DNA from: Youhaiella tibetensis | Lineage (GTDB): Bacteria > Pseudomonadota > Alphaproteobacteria > Rhizobiales > Devosiaceae | Length of the DNA stretch: 64,000 nt | Assembly: GCF_008000755.1 (NCBI RefSeq) | Contig: NZ_CP041690.1 | Coordinates: 3,762,501-3,826,500, forward strand | Direction: 5' to 3' | In this document: piece after piece, positions 49,117-58,322 of the stretch | Layout: every line of letters starts with the position of its first letter | Numbering within the stretch: position 1 is the stretch's first letter | Notes under the pieces: model-generated | What the model was told of the DNA's origin: nothing | Seen by the model: only the letters and a program-made list of their open reading frames with translations | The model's database searches: none | Translations under genes and position numbers: made by a program

Positions 49117-50289
49117 TCAGTGAGGGGTCGGCGAAAACCCCTTCGACCCGAAGGAAAAGAACCGGCCGAGCAGTGCCGAAAAGCCGGCCGAGTTGACGAT
49201 GTTGAGCGCGGCGTCGCGCACGATCAGGTGCATGCGGTCGGGCGGAACGAACCAGTTGGCGGTCCGCCGTCCCGCCTTCTGCTTTTCAAGGACGGCGGGC
49301 CGCAATTGCGCCTCCATCCGGGCCAGCGCCTCGGGAATGTCGGTTGCCTCTGCAAGCACCTCGCCGAGCAGGCGCCCACCCGCCAGCGCCATCGAGGCTC
49401 CCTGGCCGGCCAGCAGCGAAACCGCGTAGCCCGCGTCGCCCACCAGAACCGAATGCCCATCGTGCCAGGTCGGCATTTCGACCTGGGCGACGACGTCGTA
49501 ATAGATGTCCGCGGACGCCGGCGCCGCCCGCAAGGCATCGGGAACCACCCAGCCCAGGTCGCCGAAAGCCTCGATGAGGGCGGCGCGCGGATCGGGCGGC
49601 AGCGTGGGCCCGGACGCGCGATGGACGAAAAAGCTCGCCAGCAATCCGTCCCCGACTTCATAAAGGCCGACCAGCCTGTCGGGCGCCGTCAGCAGCTTGA
49701 AATCGCTGCCAATCGCCTGGCGGACCGTGTCACTGCGCAGGAAATAGGCCGCCGTGTGATAGCCGAGGAACTTGAGATAGCGCTCCTCGGGCCCGAAGAC
49801 CTGGGCCCGCACCTGCGAATGGATGCCGTCGGCTCCGACCAGGAGGTCCGCCTCCTCTCGCCCGCCATCCGAAAGCATGGCGTTGACGCCGGCCTCTGCC
49901 ATCTCGACCGCCTTGAGCCGCGTGCCGAACCGGATTTCCACCGACTCGGGCAGCGCGTCATGAAGCACCCGCTCGATATCGCCGCGCAGGAGGGAAAAGA
50001 GCTGGCCGCCCGCAGCCTTGCGCGCCAGGCTGTAGTCGATGGCGGCATGGCGCCGCCCCTCCTCGTCAACGAAGAGGATTTCTTCCACGGCATGGCTTTT
50101 CTCGCGCAGACGCTCGATCAGTCCCAGCTCACGCGCGGCCTCGAAACCCGGACCGAAGAAGTCGACCATATAACCGCCGTCGCGCAGGTGCGGCGCCGCC
50201 TCGAGCATCACCACCTGCCAACCGGCGCGCTCCAGCGCCAGCGCCGAGGACAATCCCGCTATCCCCGCTCCTGAAATCAAGGCTTTCAT
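49117..50289 (-). CDS. FAD-dependent monooxygenase (PHBH fold)
   Basis: 390-residue flavoprotein. N-terminal Rossmann dinucleotide motif ALISGAGIAGLSSALALERAGWQV, DG motif LLVGADGIHSQVR, and GD motif LVGDAGYAVSLLAGQGASMALAGG that closes FAD binding. It groups with TetX-like/aromatic hydroxylases; substrate unknown. Start ATG 50289 follows AGGAGG by 6 bases, the best Shine-Dalgarno in this stretch. Divergent from chrA. Confidence 0.9.
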   Translation of the reverse strand: MKALISGAGIAGLSSALALERAGWQVVMLEAAPHLRDGGYMVDFFGPGFEAARELGLIERLREKSHAVEEILFVDEEGRRHAAIDYSLARKAAGGQLFSLLRGDIERVLHDALPESVEIRFGTRLKAVEMAEAGVNAMLSDGGREEADLLVGADGIHSQVRAQVFGPEERYLKFLGYHTAAYFLRSDTVRQAIGSDFKLLTAPDRLVGLYEVGDGLLASFFVHRASGPTLPPDPRAALIEAFGDLGWVVPDALRAAPASADIYYDVVAQVEMPTWHDGHSVLVGDAGYAVSLLAGQGASMALAGGRLLGEVLAEATDIPEALARMEAQLRPAVLEKQKAGRRTANWFVPPDRMHLIVRDAALNIVNSAGFSALLGRFFSFGSKGFSPTPH

Positions 50290-50386
50290 AATGAACCTCC
50301 TTGCCCCGCTTGCGTCTCTCCGGGTCAACGGCCCGGAACGAGGCAACGTTCCGCCGCGCACGGACGGTTGAAGATGACAAAGGGCC

Positions 50387-51607
50387 ATGCGATTTGCGTG
50401 GCACGCCAACCATGGACACCGTCCCGTGCCCGCCAGCCCAACCGCCCGCGTCATCGAGGTCTTCCTCGCCTTCCTCGCCCTTGGCCTGACGAGCTTCGGC
50501 GGCCCGGTGGCTCACCTGGGCTATTTTCGCCAGGCCTTCGTCGTCCGCCGCAAATGGCTGACCGAGGCCGCCTATGCCGACCTCGTGGCGCTCTGCCAGT
50601 TCCTGCCCGGCCCCGCCTCGAGCCAGGTGGGCATCGCCATCGGCCAGATGCGCGCCGGCTATGCCGGAGCCCTGGCGGCCTGGCTCGCCTTCACTATGCC
50701 CTCGGTCATCCTGCTGCTGGCCTTCGCCTATGGCCTTTCGGCCTTTCCCTGGGCCGCAGACGCGGGCGTGCTCCATGGGCTCAAGGTCGCCGCCCTGGCC
50801 GTGGTGGCACAGGCCGTCTGGAGCATGGGGCGCTCGCTCGCGCCCGATGCCCAGCGCCAGACCATCGCCCTGCTTGCCGCCATCGTAACGCTGCTCGTTC
50901 CGACCAGCCTGACCCAGGTCGCGGTGCTGGCCGGCGCCATCGCCTGGGGAGCGCTGGGAGGCAAGGCCGCCGACGGCGCCCCGGAGCCGGAGACGGGCAC
51001 CGGACGGCGAACGGGCGCGGTGCTGCTCGTGCTGTTCTTTGCGCTGCTGGCCGGCCTGCCGCTGCTCGCCGGGCTCACCGGAAACGCCGCACTCGATATC
51101 TTGGACCGCTTCTACCGCACCGGCTCGCTGGTCTTCGGGGGCGGCCATGTGGTGCTGCCCCTGCTCCAGGGAGAACTGGTCGATCCCGGCCTCATCGATT
51201 CCAGCCTCTTCCTCGCCGGTTACGGCGCCGCCCAGGCAGTACCGGGCCCCCTCTTCAGCTTTGCCGCCTATGCCGGCGCGCTGCTCGACAACCCGCCCAA
51301 CGGGCTGGCGGGCGCGGCCCTGGCACTGGCCGGCATCTACCTGCCGTCCTTCCTGCTGGTATTGGGCGCCCTGCCCTTTTGGCACCGCCTGCGCACCCTG
51401 CCACGCATGCGCGCCGCGCTCGAAACCGCCAATGCCGCGGTGGTGGGCCTGCTGCTGGCGGCACTCTATGACCCCGTCTTCACCAGCGCGGTAACTGGCC
51501 CGCTCGACTTCGCGCTGGCGCTGGCCGCCTTCGGTGCCCTCACCCTCGGGCGCGTCCCGCCGTGGCTGCTGGTTGTGGGGGCCGCTGCAACCTACTGGCT
51601 GCTTTAG
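50387..51607 (+). CDS. chrA: Chromate transporter ChrA (long-chain, two CHR domains)
   Basis: 406-residue CHR-family membrane protein. The two homologous halves show GLTSFGGPVAHLGYFRQAFVVRRKWLTEAAYADLVALCQFLPGPASSQVGI (about 32-85) and SLVFGGGHVVLPLLQGELV with QAVPGPLFSFAAYAGAL (about 245-300). The duplicated FGG and PGP motifs are characteristic. Exports chromate or moves another oxyanion such as sulfate. ATG 50387 is used; GTG at 50426 is an alternative. Confidence 0.93.
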   Translation: MRFAWHANHGHRPVPASPTARVIEVFLAFLALGLTSFGGPVAHLGYFRQAFVVRRKWLTEAAYADLVALCQFLPGPASSQVGIAIGQMRAGYAGALAAWLAFTMPSVILLLAFAYGLSAFPWAADAGVLHGLKVAALAVVAQAVWSMGRSLAPDAQRQTIALLAAIVTLLVPTSLTQVAVLAGAIAWGALGGKAADGAPEPETGTGRRTGAVLLVLFFALLAGLPLLAGLTGNAALDILDRFYRTGSLVFGGGHVVLPLLQGELVDPGLIDSSLFLAGYGAAQAVPGPLFSFAAYAGALLDNPPNGLAGAALALAGIYLPSFLLVLGALPFWHRLRTLPRMRAALETANAAVVGLLLAALYDPVFTSAVTGPLDFALALAAFGALTLGRVPPWLLVVGAAATYWLL

Positions 51608-51659
51608 CATTCTCCTTACGGCGGAAATTGCGTTCCGTCCCATTTCCAGGGGAATATGA

Positions 51660-52184
51660 ATGGCGGTGACACGAACAGACCTGCGGCATGTGCTTTCCAA
51701 GGACGATGCCGATCTCGTCGAACAGGCCCGGCAGCCCGGGCTCTCCGAACTGACTTCGGACGAACTGCGCCAGCTCTCGATCCGTCTGCGCGAGCGTCGC
51801 GACCGCTCCAACAAGCTGGTCTCGGGCCACCGCCGCGCCACCAAGGGCCGCAGCAATACCCCGGTCGAAAAGTTCGAAGCCAACCAGCGCCGCCACGCCG
51901 CGATCTATGCCGAGGCCGTGGCCCGCACCAACAAGGAACGCTCGAGGCGCACGGCCCGCGCCCGCCACGAGGAACTGGTGGCCAATTCACGGCGCGCCCT
52001 GGCCCTCAGGCAGGCCGCCGAAGACGGCGGCACCAAGCGCCCGGCCGGCGGCGCCACCGCCAGCGCCGGGATGAAGGCCAAGGACAACGCCAAGACCCGC
52101 AAGGTCGGCTCCGCCAGCCAGAAGGGTCGTGTCTCCCAGGCCACCAAGGTCGCCCAGGCCAAGAGGGATACGCGCGGCGCCTGA
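51660..52184 (+). CDS. Hypothetical basic helical protein
   Basis: 174-residue protein not recognised. The N-terminal about 110 residues look helical and Arg/Ala rich (ELTSDELRQLSIRLRERRDRSNKLVSGHRRATKG). The C-terminal 60 residues are a disordered Lys/Ala/Gly stretch (GGTKRPAGGATASAGMKAKDNAKTRKVG) resembling nucleic-acid-binding or histone-like tails. GGGG and ATG spacing are reasonable. A role in DNA or RNA binding is only suggested by composition. Confidence 0.7.
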   Translation: MAVTRTDLRHVLSKDDADLVEQARQPGLSELTSDELRQLSIRLRERRDRSNKLVSGHRRATKGRSNTPVEKFEANQRRHAAIYAEAVARTNKERSRRTARARHEELVANSRRALALRQAAEDGGTKRPAGGATASAGMKAKDNAKTRKVGSASQKGRVSQATKVAQAKRDTRGA

Positions 52185-52196
52185 CGCCCGCCCCGC

Positions 52197-52592
52197 TCAG
52201 GGCCGGCGCGCGATGAGATCGATCTCGACCAGCGCGCCGACCGCCAGGGCCGTGACCCCGACCGTGGTGCGGCCCGGCAGCTTGCCCGGCTCGAAATAGC
52301 CCTGGTAGGTCGCATTCATCGCCGCATAGTCGCGCTCGAAGGCGGTGAGATAGATGCGCACGAAAGTGACGTTCTCGAGCCCCAGACCGATCCCCGCCAG
52401 CACCAGCTTGAGGTTGTCCATCACCCGGCGCGTCTGCGCCTCGATACCTTCGGGCAGCGGTGCATCGGGCGCTGCCGGGTCGGTCGGCATCTGGCCGGTG
52501 ACGAACACCCAACCATCGGCCTCGACCGCGTGGGAGAACGGGGCGACCGGACGTGGGCCCGAGGCGATCATATGATGAATGGGCAGGGACAA
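52197..52592 (-). CDS. RidA/YjgF family protein
   Basis: 131-residue Rid-family protein (enamine/imine deaminase type). Seen: SHAVEADGWVFVTGQMPTDP, EAQTRRVMDNLKLVLAGIGLGLENVTFVRIYLT, FEPGKLPGRTTVGVTALAVGALVEIDLIARRP. The catalytic Arg near position 105 (GRTTVGV rather than ARTTVGV) is retained. Convergent with the basic protein upstream. Confidence 0.93.
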   Translation of the reverse strand: MSLPIHHMIASGPRPVAPFSHAVEADGWVFVTGQMPTDPAAPDAPLPEGIEAQTRRVMDNLKLVLAGIGLGLENVTFVRIYLTAFERDYAAMNATYQGYFEPGKLPGRTTVGVTALAVGALVEIDLIARRP

Positions 52593-52848
52593 GGACTATC
52601 TCCGTTACGGCACCGTGACGGGGAGTGTCGCTATCCCCTCAAACATTTGTCAACGCCGGCCAGCTTCCCCTCATCGCCGCCCCCCTATATCTGCTTGTAA
52701 CTGATTGCTTTGCCTCACAGCGTTTTCAGCCTATTGATGCTTCGGGGCAAATGACAAGAAACGGTGGGACACCAGGGGGGCGGAGCTGCCGCCGGGTCCG
52801 GCCGGCAACGGCAAGATGGCTGTTGCAACAAGGGGATAGACCGGACGC

Positions 52849-53550
52849 ATGATTGATTTCCTGCACCAGATCTCGGCGTATCTGGAAGCCTTCCTGAACA
52901 GCGTCTCGAACAACTTCTGGCTGTCGATACTGTTCATCTTCCTGGTCTCGATCGGGGAAGCCGTCTTCATTCTCGGGCTCTTCGTGCCCTCCACGCCCGT
53001 GCTGCTGCTGGTGGGCGGCATCATCGCCACCGGCAAGCTGCCCTTCTGGCCGATCTACCTCGCCGCCGTCCTCGGCGCCGTGATCGGGGACGCGGTGTCC
53101 TATACGGTCGGGCACCTGCTCAAGGACCGCATCAAGACCATCTGGCCGTTCAAGAATTACCTGCCGCTGCTGGCGCGCGGCGAAGTGTTCTTCGCCCGAC
53201 ATGGCGGCAAGTCGGTGTTCATCGGCCGCTTCATTCCGGGGGTCAAGGCCGTGGTGCCGGGCATCGCCGGCATGATGGGCATGACCTATCGCTGGTTCAC
53301 TATCATCAACGTCACCTCGGCCTTCGCCTGGGCGGCCGCCCATATCCTGCCCGGCATGCTGCTCACCGCCTGGCTCAAGTCGATCGGGCTTTCGCTCGAA
53401 CTGGTCATCATCGTGGGCGCGGTGGTGCTGACGGTGCTCTACCTGCTGGTGCATTTCCACCGCAAGATCCTGCTGTTCTTCGCGCCCTGGCTGGGCGGCT
53501 TCGGCCGCTCGCTGCAACTGCGCTGGCAGAAGACGGACGCCTCGCACTAG
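52849..53550 (+). CDS. DedA family membrane protein
   Basis: 233-residue inner-membrane protein of the DedA/SNARE-associated family. Seen: LFVPSTPVLLLVGGIIATGKL, GAVIGDAVSYTVGHL, FARHGGKSVFIGRFIPGVKAVVPGIAGMMGM (the conserved Arg/Pro loop), then FAWAAAHILPGM. Family members are lipid scramblases or flippases in other bacteria; function here not assigned. The 256 bases upstream contain no recognised gene. Confidence 0.92.
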   Translation: MIDFLHQISAYLEAFLNSVSNNFWLSILFIFLVSIGEAVFILGLFVPSTPVLLLVGGIIATGKLPFWPIYLAAVLGAVIGDAVSYTVGHLLKDRIKTIWPFKNYLPLLARGEVFFARHGGKSVFIGRFIPGVKAVVPGIAGMMGMTYRWFTIINVTSAFAWAAAHILPGMLLTAWLKSIGLSLELVIIVGAVVLTVLYLLVHFHRKILLFFAPWLGGFGRSLQLRWQKTDASH

Positions 53551-53598
53551 CCGAATTAGGGACTTGTCGCGGGCGCGCGGCGGGCGGACACTGCCCGC

Positions 53599-54171
53599 AT
53601 GCGCGCACGCTCCGCCGTCAGCGTCTGGCCGGTCCTGGCCCTTCTGGGCCTGTGGCTGGTTTTCGCTGCCGCGATTCCCGCAAGGGCCCAGCCGGTGGAC
53701 ACGTCCGAGCTGGACGGGCTCTTCGCCCAGTTGCGCCAGGCCCCCGACGCGCCCACCGCCAAGAACCTGGAAAACCGCATCTGGGTCATCTGGCTGACCC
53801 CCGAGGACCCGGACCTGGCTAAGCGCATGGACCAGGTACTCATCGCACGCCGGCGCATGAACCTGCCCATCGCCCTGGGCATCCTCAACGGCGTCGTCCA
53901 CGATTTTCCCACCTATGCGGAAGGCTGGAACCAGCGGGCGACGGTGTTCTACCTGCTCCACGACTTCCCCCACGCCCTGGCCGATATCGACAAGGTGCTC
54001 GAATTCGAGCCGCGCCATTTCGGGGCGCTCTCGGGCCGCGCCCTCATCCACCTGGCACTCAACCAGAGGGGCCTGGCGCTGCGCGATATCTCGGCGGCGC
54101 TGGCGCTGCATCCCTTCCTTGCCGAAAAGGCGCTGTTCCCCGAGCTCCTGGACGATATAACCCATATCTAG
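53599..54171 (+). CDS. Exported TPR protein
   Basis: 190-residue periplasmic protein with a signal peptide (LLGLWLVFAAAIPARAQP) and TPR-like helices (about 90-185: AEGWNQRATVFYLLHDFPHALADIDKVLEFEPRHFGALSGRALIHLALNQRGLALRDISAALALHP). Widespread in Rhizobiales as a conserved hypothetical protein. No partner identified. Confidence 0.85.
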   Translation: MRARSAVSVWPVLALLGLWLVFAAAIPARAQPVDTSELDGLFAQLRQAPDAPTAKNLENRIWVIWLTPEDPDLAKRMDQVLIARRRMNLPIALGILNGVVHDFPTYAEGWNQRATVFYLLHDFPHALADIDKVLEFEPRHFGALSGRALIHLALNQRGLALRDISAALALHPFLAEKALFPELLDDITHI

Positions 54172-54190
54172 AGAGCCGGAAGGGAACCCG

Positions 54191-54496
54191 ATGACCGAAT
54201 TCGCCTATCGCGTCGAACGCGAGAATGGGCCCGCCATGGGCCGCTATGTGGTGCGCCTGGCCCCGGGCTTTGAGGGAGAAATGACCTATCGCTGGGTCAA
54301 GCCGGGCGTCATGTCCATCGACCACACCGGCGTGCCCCCGCAATATCGCGGCCAGGGCATCGCCGAGGAGCTGGTCAAGCAGGCGATTGCCGATGCGCGC
54401 CAGGAGGGGACCAAGATCATCCCCCACTGCTCCTATGCGGTCGCCCAGTTCCGGCGGCATCCGGAATGGGCGGACCTGCTCGAGGCGCGCGGCTGA
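54191..54496 (+). CDS. Small GNAT-type N-acetyltransferase (YjdJ-like)
   Basis: 101-residue protein of the short Gcn5-like group (COG2388). The acetyl-CoA motif PPQYRGQGIAEELVKQAIADARQEG is followed by IIPHCSYAVAQFRRHPEWADLL. It lies 19 bases after the TPR gene, possibly one transcript. Substrate unknown. Confidence 0.92.
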   Translation: MTEFAYRVERENGPAMGRYVVRLAPGFEGEMTYRWVKPGVMSIDHTGVPPQYRGQGIAEELVKQAIADARQEGTKIIPHCSYAVAQFRRHPEWADLLEARG

Positions 54497-54502
54497 CCTG
54501 GC

Positions 54503-55513
54503 TCAGTTGTAGGTGAGCGAGGTCCCCGCTTCGGAAAGATCGTCCTGGAGCTGCATCCAGGGAATGAGCGCGGTGATCGCGCCTTCGGCGTAGGATCCGA
54601 CCTCGTAGGGCTGGAACTGGATGACCAGCCCGCCATCGTCGAACTTCCAGCGCGCCGGATCGGCGACCGCTTCCTTGAGCCAGGCCGCATCGATATCCCA
54701 GAGCAGTTCGCCACGGTCTTCCTTGAGGCGCTTGAGAGTAAGGTCGGCCAGGTTCTGGTTCCAGCTCTTGCCCGCGAAGAGATCGTCGGCCACCAGCTTC
54801 CGGCCTTCCTCGCGCAGGAAGTGGAGATAGGTGATGCCGTAATTGCCGTGGGCGGCGCCGTGGCCGAACCAGTAGCTGGTGACTTCCACGTCGATCCGCG
54901 CGTCGTTGACGTTCGTGACCGCCAGCGAGAGATCGGTGTCGCTCGAGGTCCGCGAGGCGTCCTCCTCGCCCATCCCCTTGACCGCATCGGCCGTCTCGTC
55001 CGCGATCATGGCGTTGAAGGCCTTGGCCTCCTTGCCCGTGCCGTCGATGAGCGGCGCCGTGGTGGTGGCGGTGGCGACCCGGTAATAGGATTCCCCTTCC
55101 GGATCGGGCGCGGCCCAGTAGGTATCGCTCTGGTAGATGCGCAGCCCGCCCAGCATGCGGCTGCCTTCGAGCGCGCGGATGCGCGTCATGTACTGGCTCG
55201 ACAGGCACGACACCCGCTCGTCTTCGAGCTTTTCCTGGCCCGGCAGCATGTCGTCGGCGCAGACCTTGTCGAGGAAGCGCAGCCAGTCGCGCTGGCCCTT
55301 GAGCATCACGTCGCTGGCAGCCTTGGACAGCCCGCCGGTCGCGGTCTTGTAGGCCACCGAGAGCACCTCGTCCTGGGCCGAGAGCGCGGGATCCGAGCAG
55401 ATGGCCTTTTCGAACGGGCTCGACGCCTTGGCACAATCGAAGCTCGCCGCCTGGGCGGCGACGGGCGCCATGAACATGGCGAGCATGAAGGCGAGCAATA
55501 GGCGAAGCGGCAT
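54503..55513 (-). CDS. Exported LprI-like/DUF3298 protein
   Basis: 336-residue secreted protein. Signal peptide (LLLAFMLAMFMAPVAAQAAS), then an LprI-type Cys-containing domain (about 22-110: FDCAKASSPFEKAICSDPALSAQDEVLSVAYK, RDWLRFLDKVCAD) and a C-terminal DUF3298/DUF4163-like domain (about 190-330: YWFGHGAAHGNYGITYLHF, FQPYEVGSYAEGAITALIPW). LprI domains inhibit lysozyme in mycobacteria; here only similarity. GAGAGGA precedes ATG 55513. Confidence 0.85.
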   Translation of the reverse strand: MPLRLLLAFMLAMFMAPVAAQAASFDCAKASSPFEKAICSDPALSAQDEVLSVAYKTATGGLSKAASDVMLKGQRDWLRFLDKVCADDMLPGQEKLEDERVSCLSSQYMTRIRALEGSRMLGGLRIYQSDTYWAAPDPEGESYYRVATATTTAPLIDGTGKEAKAFNAMIADETADAVKGMGEEDASRTSSDTDLSLAVTNVNDARIDVEVTSYWFGHGAAHGNYGITYLHFLREEGRKLVADDLFAGKSWNQNLADLTLKRLKEDRGELLWDIDAAWLKEAVADPARWKFDDGGLVIQFQPYEVGSYAEGAITALIPWMQLQDDLSEAGTSLTYN

Positions 55514-55608
55514 GGCGGGTTCCTCTCTTGACCGACGCGGGACACCTGGGTGCGACGTTGGTAGAAGCATAACGGAACCAGGACAATAGCCGAACGCAGG
55601 GGGAGACG

Positions 55609-56619
55609 CTAACCGGACCAGGCGGCCTCGAGCAACGCCCGGAGCGCCGTCGGCTCGACCGGACGCGGATTGGCGAAGGACGCGCCGGCGACCTCATCGA
55701 CCACCGCCTCGATATCGGCCTCCTTCATCCCCAGCTCGCGCAGCGAACGCGGCGCGTCCACCGAACGCGCCAGTTCGGCAAGGCTTGCGCCGGGGGCGGG
55801 GCCAAGGAGAGGCGCGAGAAATTCGGCGTTGAAGCCGGCCACGTGCGGCAGCAGCACCGCGTGGGTCTGGGCGTGGGGCAGGTCCAACATGCCGCCCAGC
55901 ACATGGGCGAGCTTGTGATGGAGACCCATCGTGGTCTGGCCGAGAACGAAGCCGGCAAGCCAGGCGCCTTGGAGCGCCTCGGCGCGGGCGGGGCCATCTC
56001 CCGGGCTTGCCACCACCACCGGGAGCGCGGCGCTCATGAGTGCGATGGCCTGGCGGGCCGCGAGATCGGTGAGGGGTGTGCGATCGGGCGCATAGAGCGC
56101 CTCGAGCGCATGGGCCAGCCCATTGAGCCCGCTGGCCGCCGAAATGGCCGGCGGCAGGCCGAGCGTGAGCGCGACATCGTAGATAACCGTACCGGGCCGC
56201 ACGCGCTCGTCGCGCACCGTCGTCTTGCGGCCAGCTTCGGTCTGGCCGAGGACGGGGGTCATTTCCGAGCCGGCATAGGTGGTGGGAATGGCGACCTGCG
56301 GCAGGCCGGTGCGCAGCGCCAGCGCCTTGCCCAGCCCGATGGCCGAGCCGCCGCCGATGGCGATGATGCGTCCGGCCCCTGACGCGGACAGCGCATCGAG
56401 CGCCGCCTCGGTCACGGCGACCGGCGTGTGCATGCGGGCGCCGGACCAGACGTCCGCCTGCCCCAAGGCCTGCGCGATCGCCTCGGCCGCCGGCGCGTGG
56501 CCGGGGGTCGAGACGATGAAGTCGCGCCCGCGCTTCTCCAGTCCGGCCAGGACCGTCAGATGATCCTCGCCGAAAACCACCGTCTGTTCGTGACTGCGGG
56601 AGCGGAAGCGCGGGAGCAT
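55609..56619 (-). CDS. Maleylacetate reductase (iron-containing ADH family)
   Basis: 336-residue NAD(P)H-dependent enzyme that reduces maleylacetate to 3-oxoadipate in aromatic breakdown. Seen: QTVVFGEDHL, IIAIGGGSAIGLGKALALRTGLPQVAIPTTYAGSEMTPVLGQTE, HALEALYAPDRTPLTDLAARQAI, GLHHKLAHVLGGMLDLPHAQTHAVLLPHV with the His cluster. Last gene of an mhqO-mhqD operon, 15 bases after the hydrolase. Confidence 0.92.
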   Translation of the reverse strand: MLPRFRSRSHEQTVVFGEDHLTVLAGLEKRGRDFIVSTPGHAPAAEAIAQALGQADVWSGARMHTPVAVTEAALDALSASGAGRIIAIGGGSAIGLGKALALRTGLPQVAIPTTYAGSEMTPVLGQTEAGRKTTVRDERVRPGTVIYDVALTLGLPPAISAASGLNGLAHALEALYAPDRTPLTDLAARQAIALMSAALPVVVASPGDGPARAEALQGAWLAGFVLGQTTMGLHHKLAHVLGGMLDLPHAQTHAVLLPHVAGFNAEFLAPLLGPAPGASLAELARSVDAPRSLRELGMKEADIEAVVDEVAGASFANPRPVEPTALRALLEAAWSG

Positions 56620-56634
56620 TTTTGCCGAAAGCCT

Positions 56635-57237
56635 TCAGGAATTGAGGAAAAGCTGGATGGCTGCCAGTTCGTCCTGGCGCAACTCGTGGCCACCCTCGTG
56701 CCAGTGCAGGGTCACTTCGGCCCCCTGCCGGCTGAAATAATCGGCAAGGCGTTGCGTCTCGGGGGCCGGGCAGATGGGGTCGCGCTTTCCGGCCGTGATC
56801 AGCACGCTGCGCCCCGCCAGGCCCGGCGCGTCATTGGGCGCGAACGGGATCAGCGGATGCATGAGGATGAGGCTGTCGAAAAGCTCGGGGCGCTCGAAGG
56901 CGAGTGACGCCAGGATATTGGCGCCGTTCGAATAGCCCAGGCCCACGACTTTGGAGGGCACGCGCTCGGCAAGCCGGTCCTCGACGAACCCCGCCATCTT
57001 CTGGACGGCGCGCGCCAGGTCCGCCATGTCGTAGACCCCTTCACCGGTGCGGCGGAAAAAGCGCGCCGCGCCGCCTTCCGAGACATCGCCGCGCGGCGCC
57101 ACCAGCCGGGCGCCGGGCAGCATATGCTGGCCCAGCTCGAAGAACTGGTTCTCGTCCCCGCCGGTGCCGTGGAAGAGGAAGAGAGCCGGGGCTTGCGCCT
57201 CGGCTCCGTCTCGCTGGCGATAGGTGTATTCGCTCAT
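56635..57237 (-). CDS. mhqD: Alpha/beta hydrolase (MhqD-like phospholipase/carboxylesterase)
   Basis: 200-residue serine hydrolase. FLFHGTGGDENQF oxyanion segment, nucleophile elbow GLGYSNGANILAS (Ser about 103), acid residue in GKRDPICP and catalytic His in WHEGGHEL. MhqD of Bacillus is part of quinone/methylhydroquinone resistance. The start abuts the stop of mhqO, so co-translation is likely. Confidence 0.9.
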   Translation of the reverse strand: MSEYTYRQRDGAEAQAPALFLFHGTGGDENQFFELGQHMLPGARLVAPRGDVSEGGAARFFRRTGEGVYDMADLARAVQKMAGFVEDRLAERVPSKVVGLGYSNGANILASLAFERPELFDSLILMHPLIPFAPNDAPGLAGRSVLITAGKRDPICPAPETQRLADYFSRQGAEVTLHWHEGGHELRQDELAAIQLFLNS

Positions 57238-58170
57238 CTATGCCTCCAGGGGCTGCAGGTGGTTCTCCAGCGCCGAGCGCAGGTGCTCGTGCTGATGGGG
57301 AAGCTTGAGGGCCTGCCCCAGATGCGCCGTGTCCTCGTCCCGGTCGAAGCCCGGCTCGTTCGTGGCGATCTCGAACAATACCCCGCCCGGGGTGCGGAAA
57401 TAGATGGCCCAGAAGTAATCGCGATCGATGACCGGGGTCACCTGGTAGCCGGTATCGAGCAGCGCCTTGCGCACCTCCAGCTGCCGGGCGCGGTCCTCGA
57501 CCGCGAAGGCGATGTGGTGCACCGAGCCGGCCCCGAGCGTGGCGCGCTGCGCATCGGGGAGCGTCTCGATATCGATGAAGTCCGCCCCGTTGCCGCCCGG
57601 AATGGCGAAACGCTTGATGCCGTTGCTGGTATCGGCTTCCTCGTAGCCCATGAACTTGAGCAGTTCCTCGGTGGCCCCGCCGTCCTGCAGGCGCAGCGAT
57701 GCCGAATGGAAGCCGCGGATGGCCTCGTCATTGCCCACCCCGCCTTCGGTCCAGGCCGGGCGCTTGTCTGCCTTGTCCTCGACGAGGGCAAAGCTGTCGC
57801 CATCCGGCCCGGTAAAGGTCAGGCGCTTCTGGCCGAAGCTCTCGTCCTCGCTGACCCCGCCCACGCCGAACGCGGTGAAGCGTTCGCGCCAATAGGGCAA
57901 GGACCCCTCGGGCACCGAGAACACCGTGGTTCCCACTTCGCCGGTGCCCTGACGGCCGCGAATGATGTGGGGGAACGGGAAATAGGTCATGACCGTGCCG
58001 GGCGTGCCGACCTCATCGCCGTAATAGAGGTGATAGACGCTTGGCTCGTCGAAGTTCACCGTCTTCTTGACCCGGCGCAGGCCGAGCTTGCTGGTGAAGA
58101 AGGCATTGTTCTGGCGGGCGTCATCAGCCATCGACGTGACGTGATGCAGTCCCTTGATCTGGTTGAGCAT
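57238..58170 (-). CDS. mhqO: Ring-cleaving dioxygenase MhqO (glyoxalase fold)
   Basis: 310-residue extradiol-type dioxygenase with two vicinal-oxygen-chelate halves. Metal ligands are visible as GLHHVTSM (N-half His), SVHHIAFAV (His) and GVLFEIATNEPGF (Glu). Related MhqO proteins cleave hydroquinones and protect from quinones. It heads the mhqO-mhqD-maleylacetate reductase set and is divergent from a siderophore-interacting reductase, with palindromes between. Confidence 0.92.
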   Translation of the reverse strand: MLNQIKGLHHVTSMADDARQNNAFFTSKLGLRRVKKTVNFDEPSVYHLYYGDEVGTPGTVMTYFPFPHIIRGRQGTGEVGTTVFSVPEGSLPYWRERFTAFGVGGVSEDESFGQKRLTFTGPDGDSFALVEDKADKRPAWTEGGVGNDEAIRGFHSASLRLQDGGATEELLKFMGYEEADTSNGIKRFAIPGGNGADFIDIETLPDAQRATLGAGSVHHIAFAVEDRARQLEVRKALLDTGYQVTPVIDRDYFWAIYFRTPGGVLFEIATNEPGFDRDEDTAHLGQALKLPHQHEHLRSALENHLQPLEA

Positions 58171-58243
58171 GGTTCGTCTCCTTTCGTTGGCGAGGAAGAT
58201 AGGCTCCTCTATTGTCTCTGATAATGCATCCTATCGAAAACCA

Positions 58244-58290
58244 ATTGTTGCGCGTTCAAAGAACAATATCCCGGTCACCTCCAGGTGACC
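58244..58290. promoter_or_regulatory. Two inverted repeats in the mhqO/SIP divergent region
   Basis: ATTGTT (58244-58249) with AACAAT (58262-58267) at 12-base spacing, and the perfect GGTCACCT-CC-AGGTGACC (58273-58290). Either may be the operator for a quinone-sensing (MarR/MhqR-type) or iron regulator. The region holds no coding frame used here. Confidence 0.5.
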
Positions 58291-58322
58291 TCTTGCACGG
58301 GGCGCCGCGGCGCTGCATAAAC

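Noticed and set aside
52593-52848. Small gene or RNA before dedA
   Set aside because: No supported frame or stem structure; treated as a promoter-containing gap.
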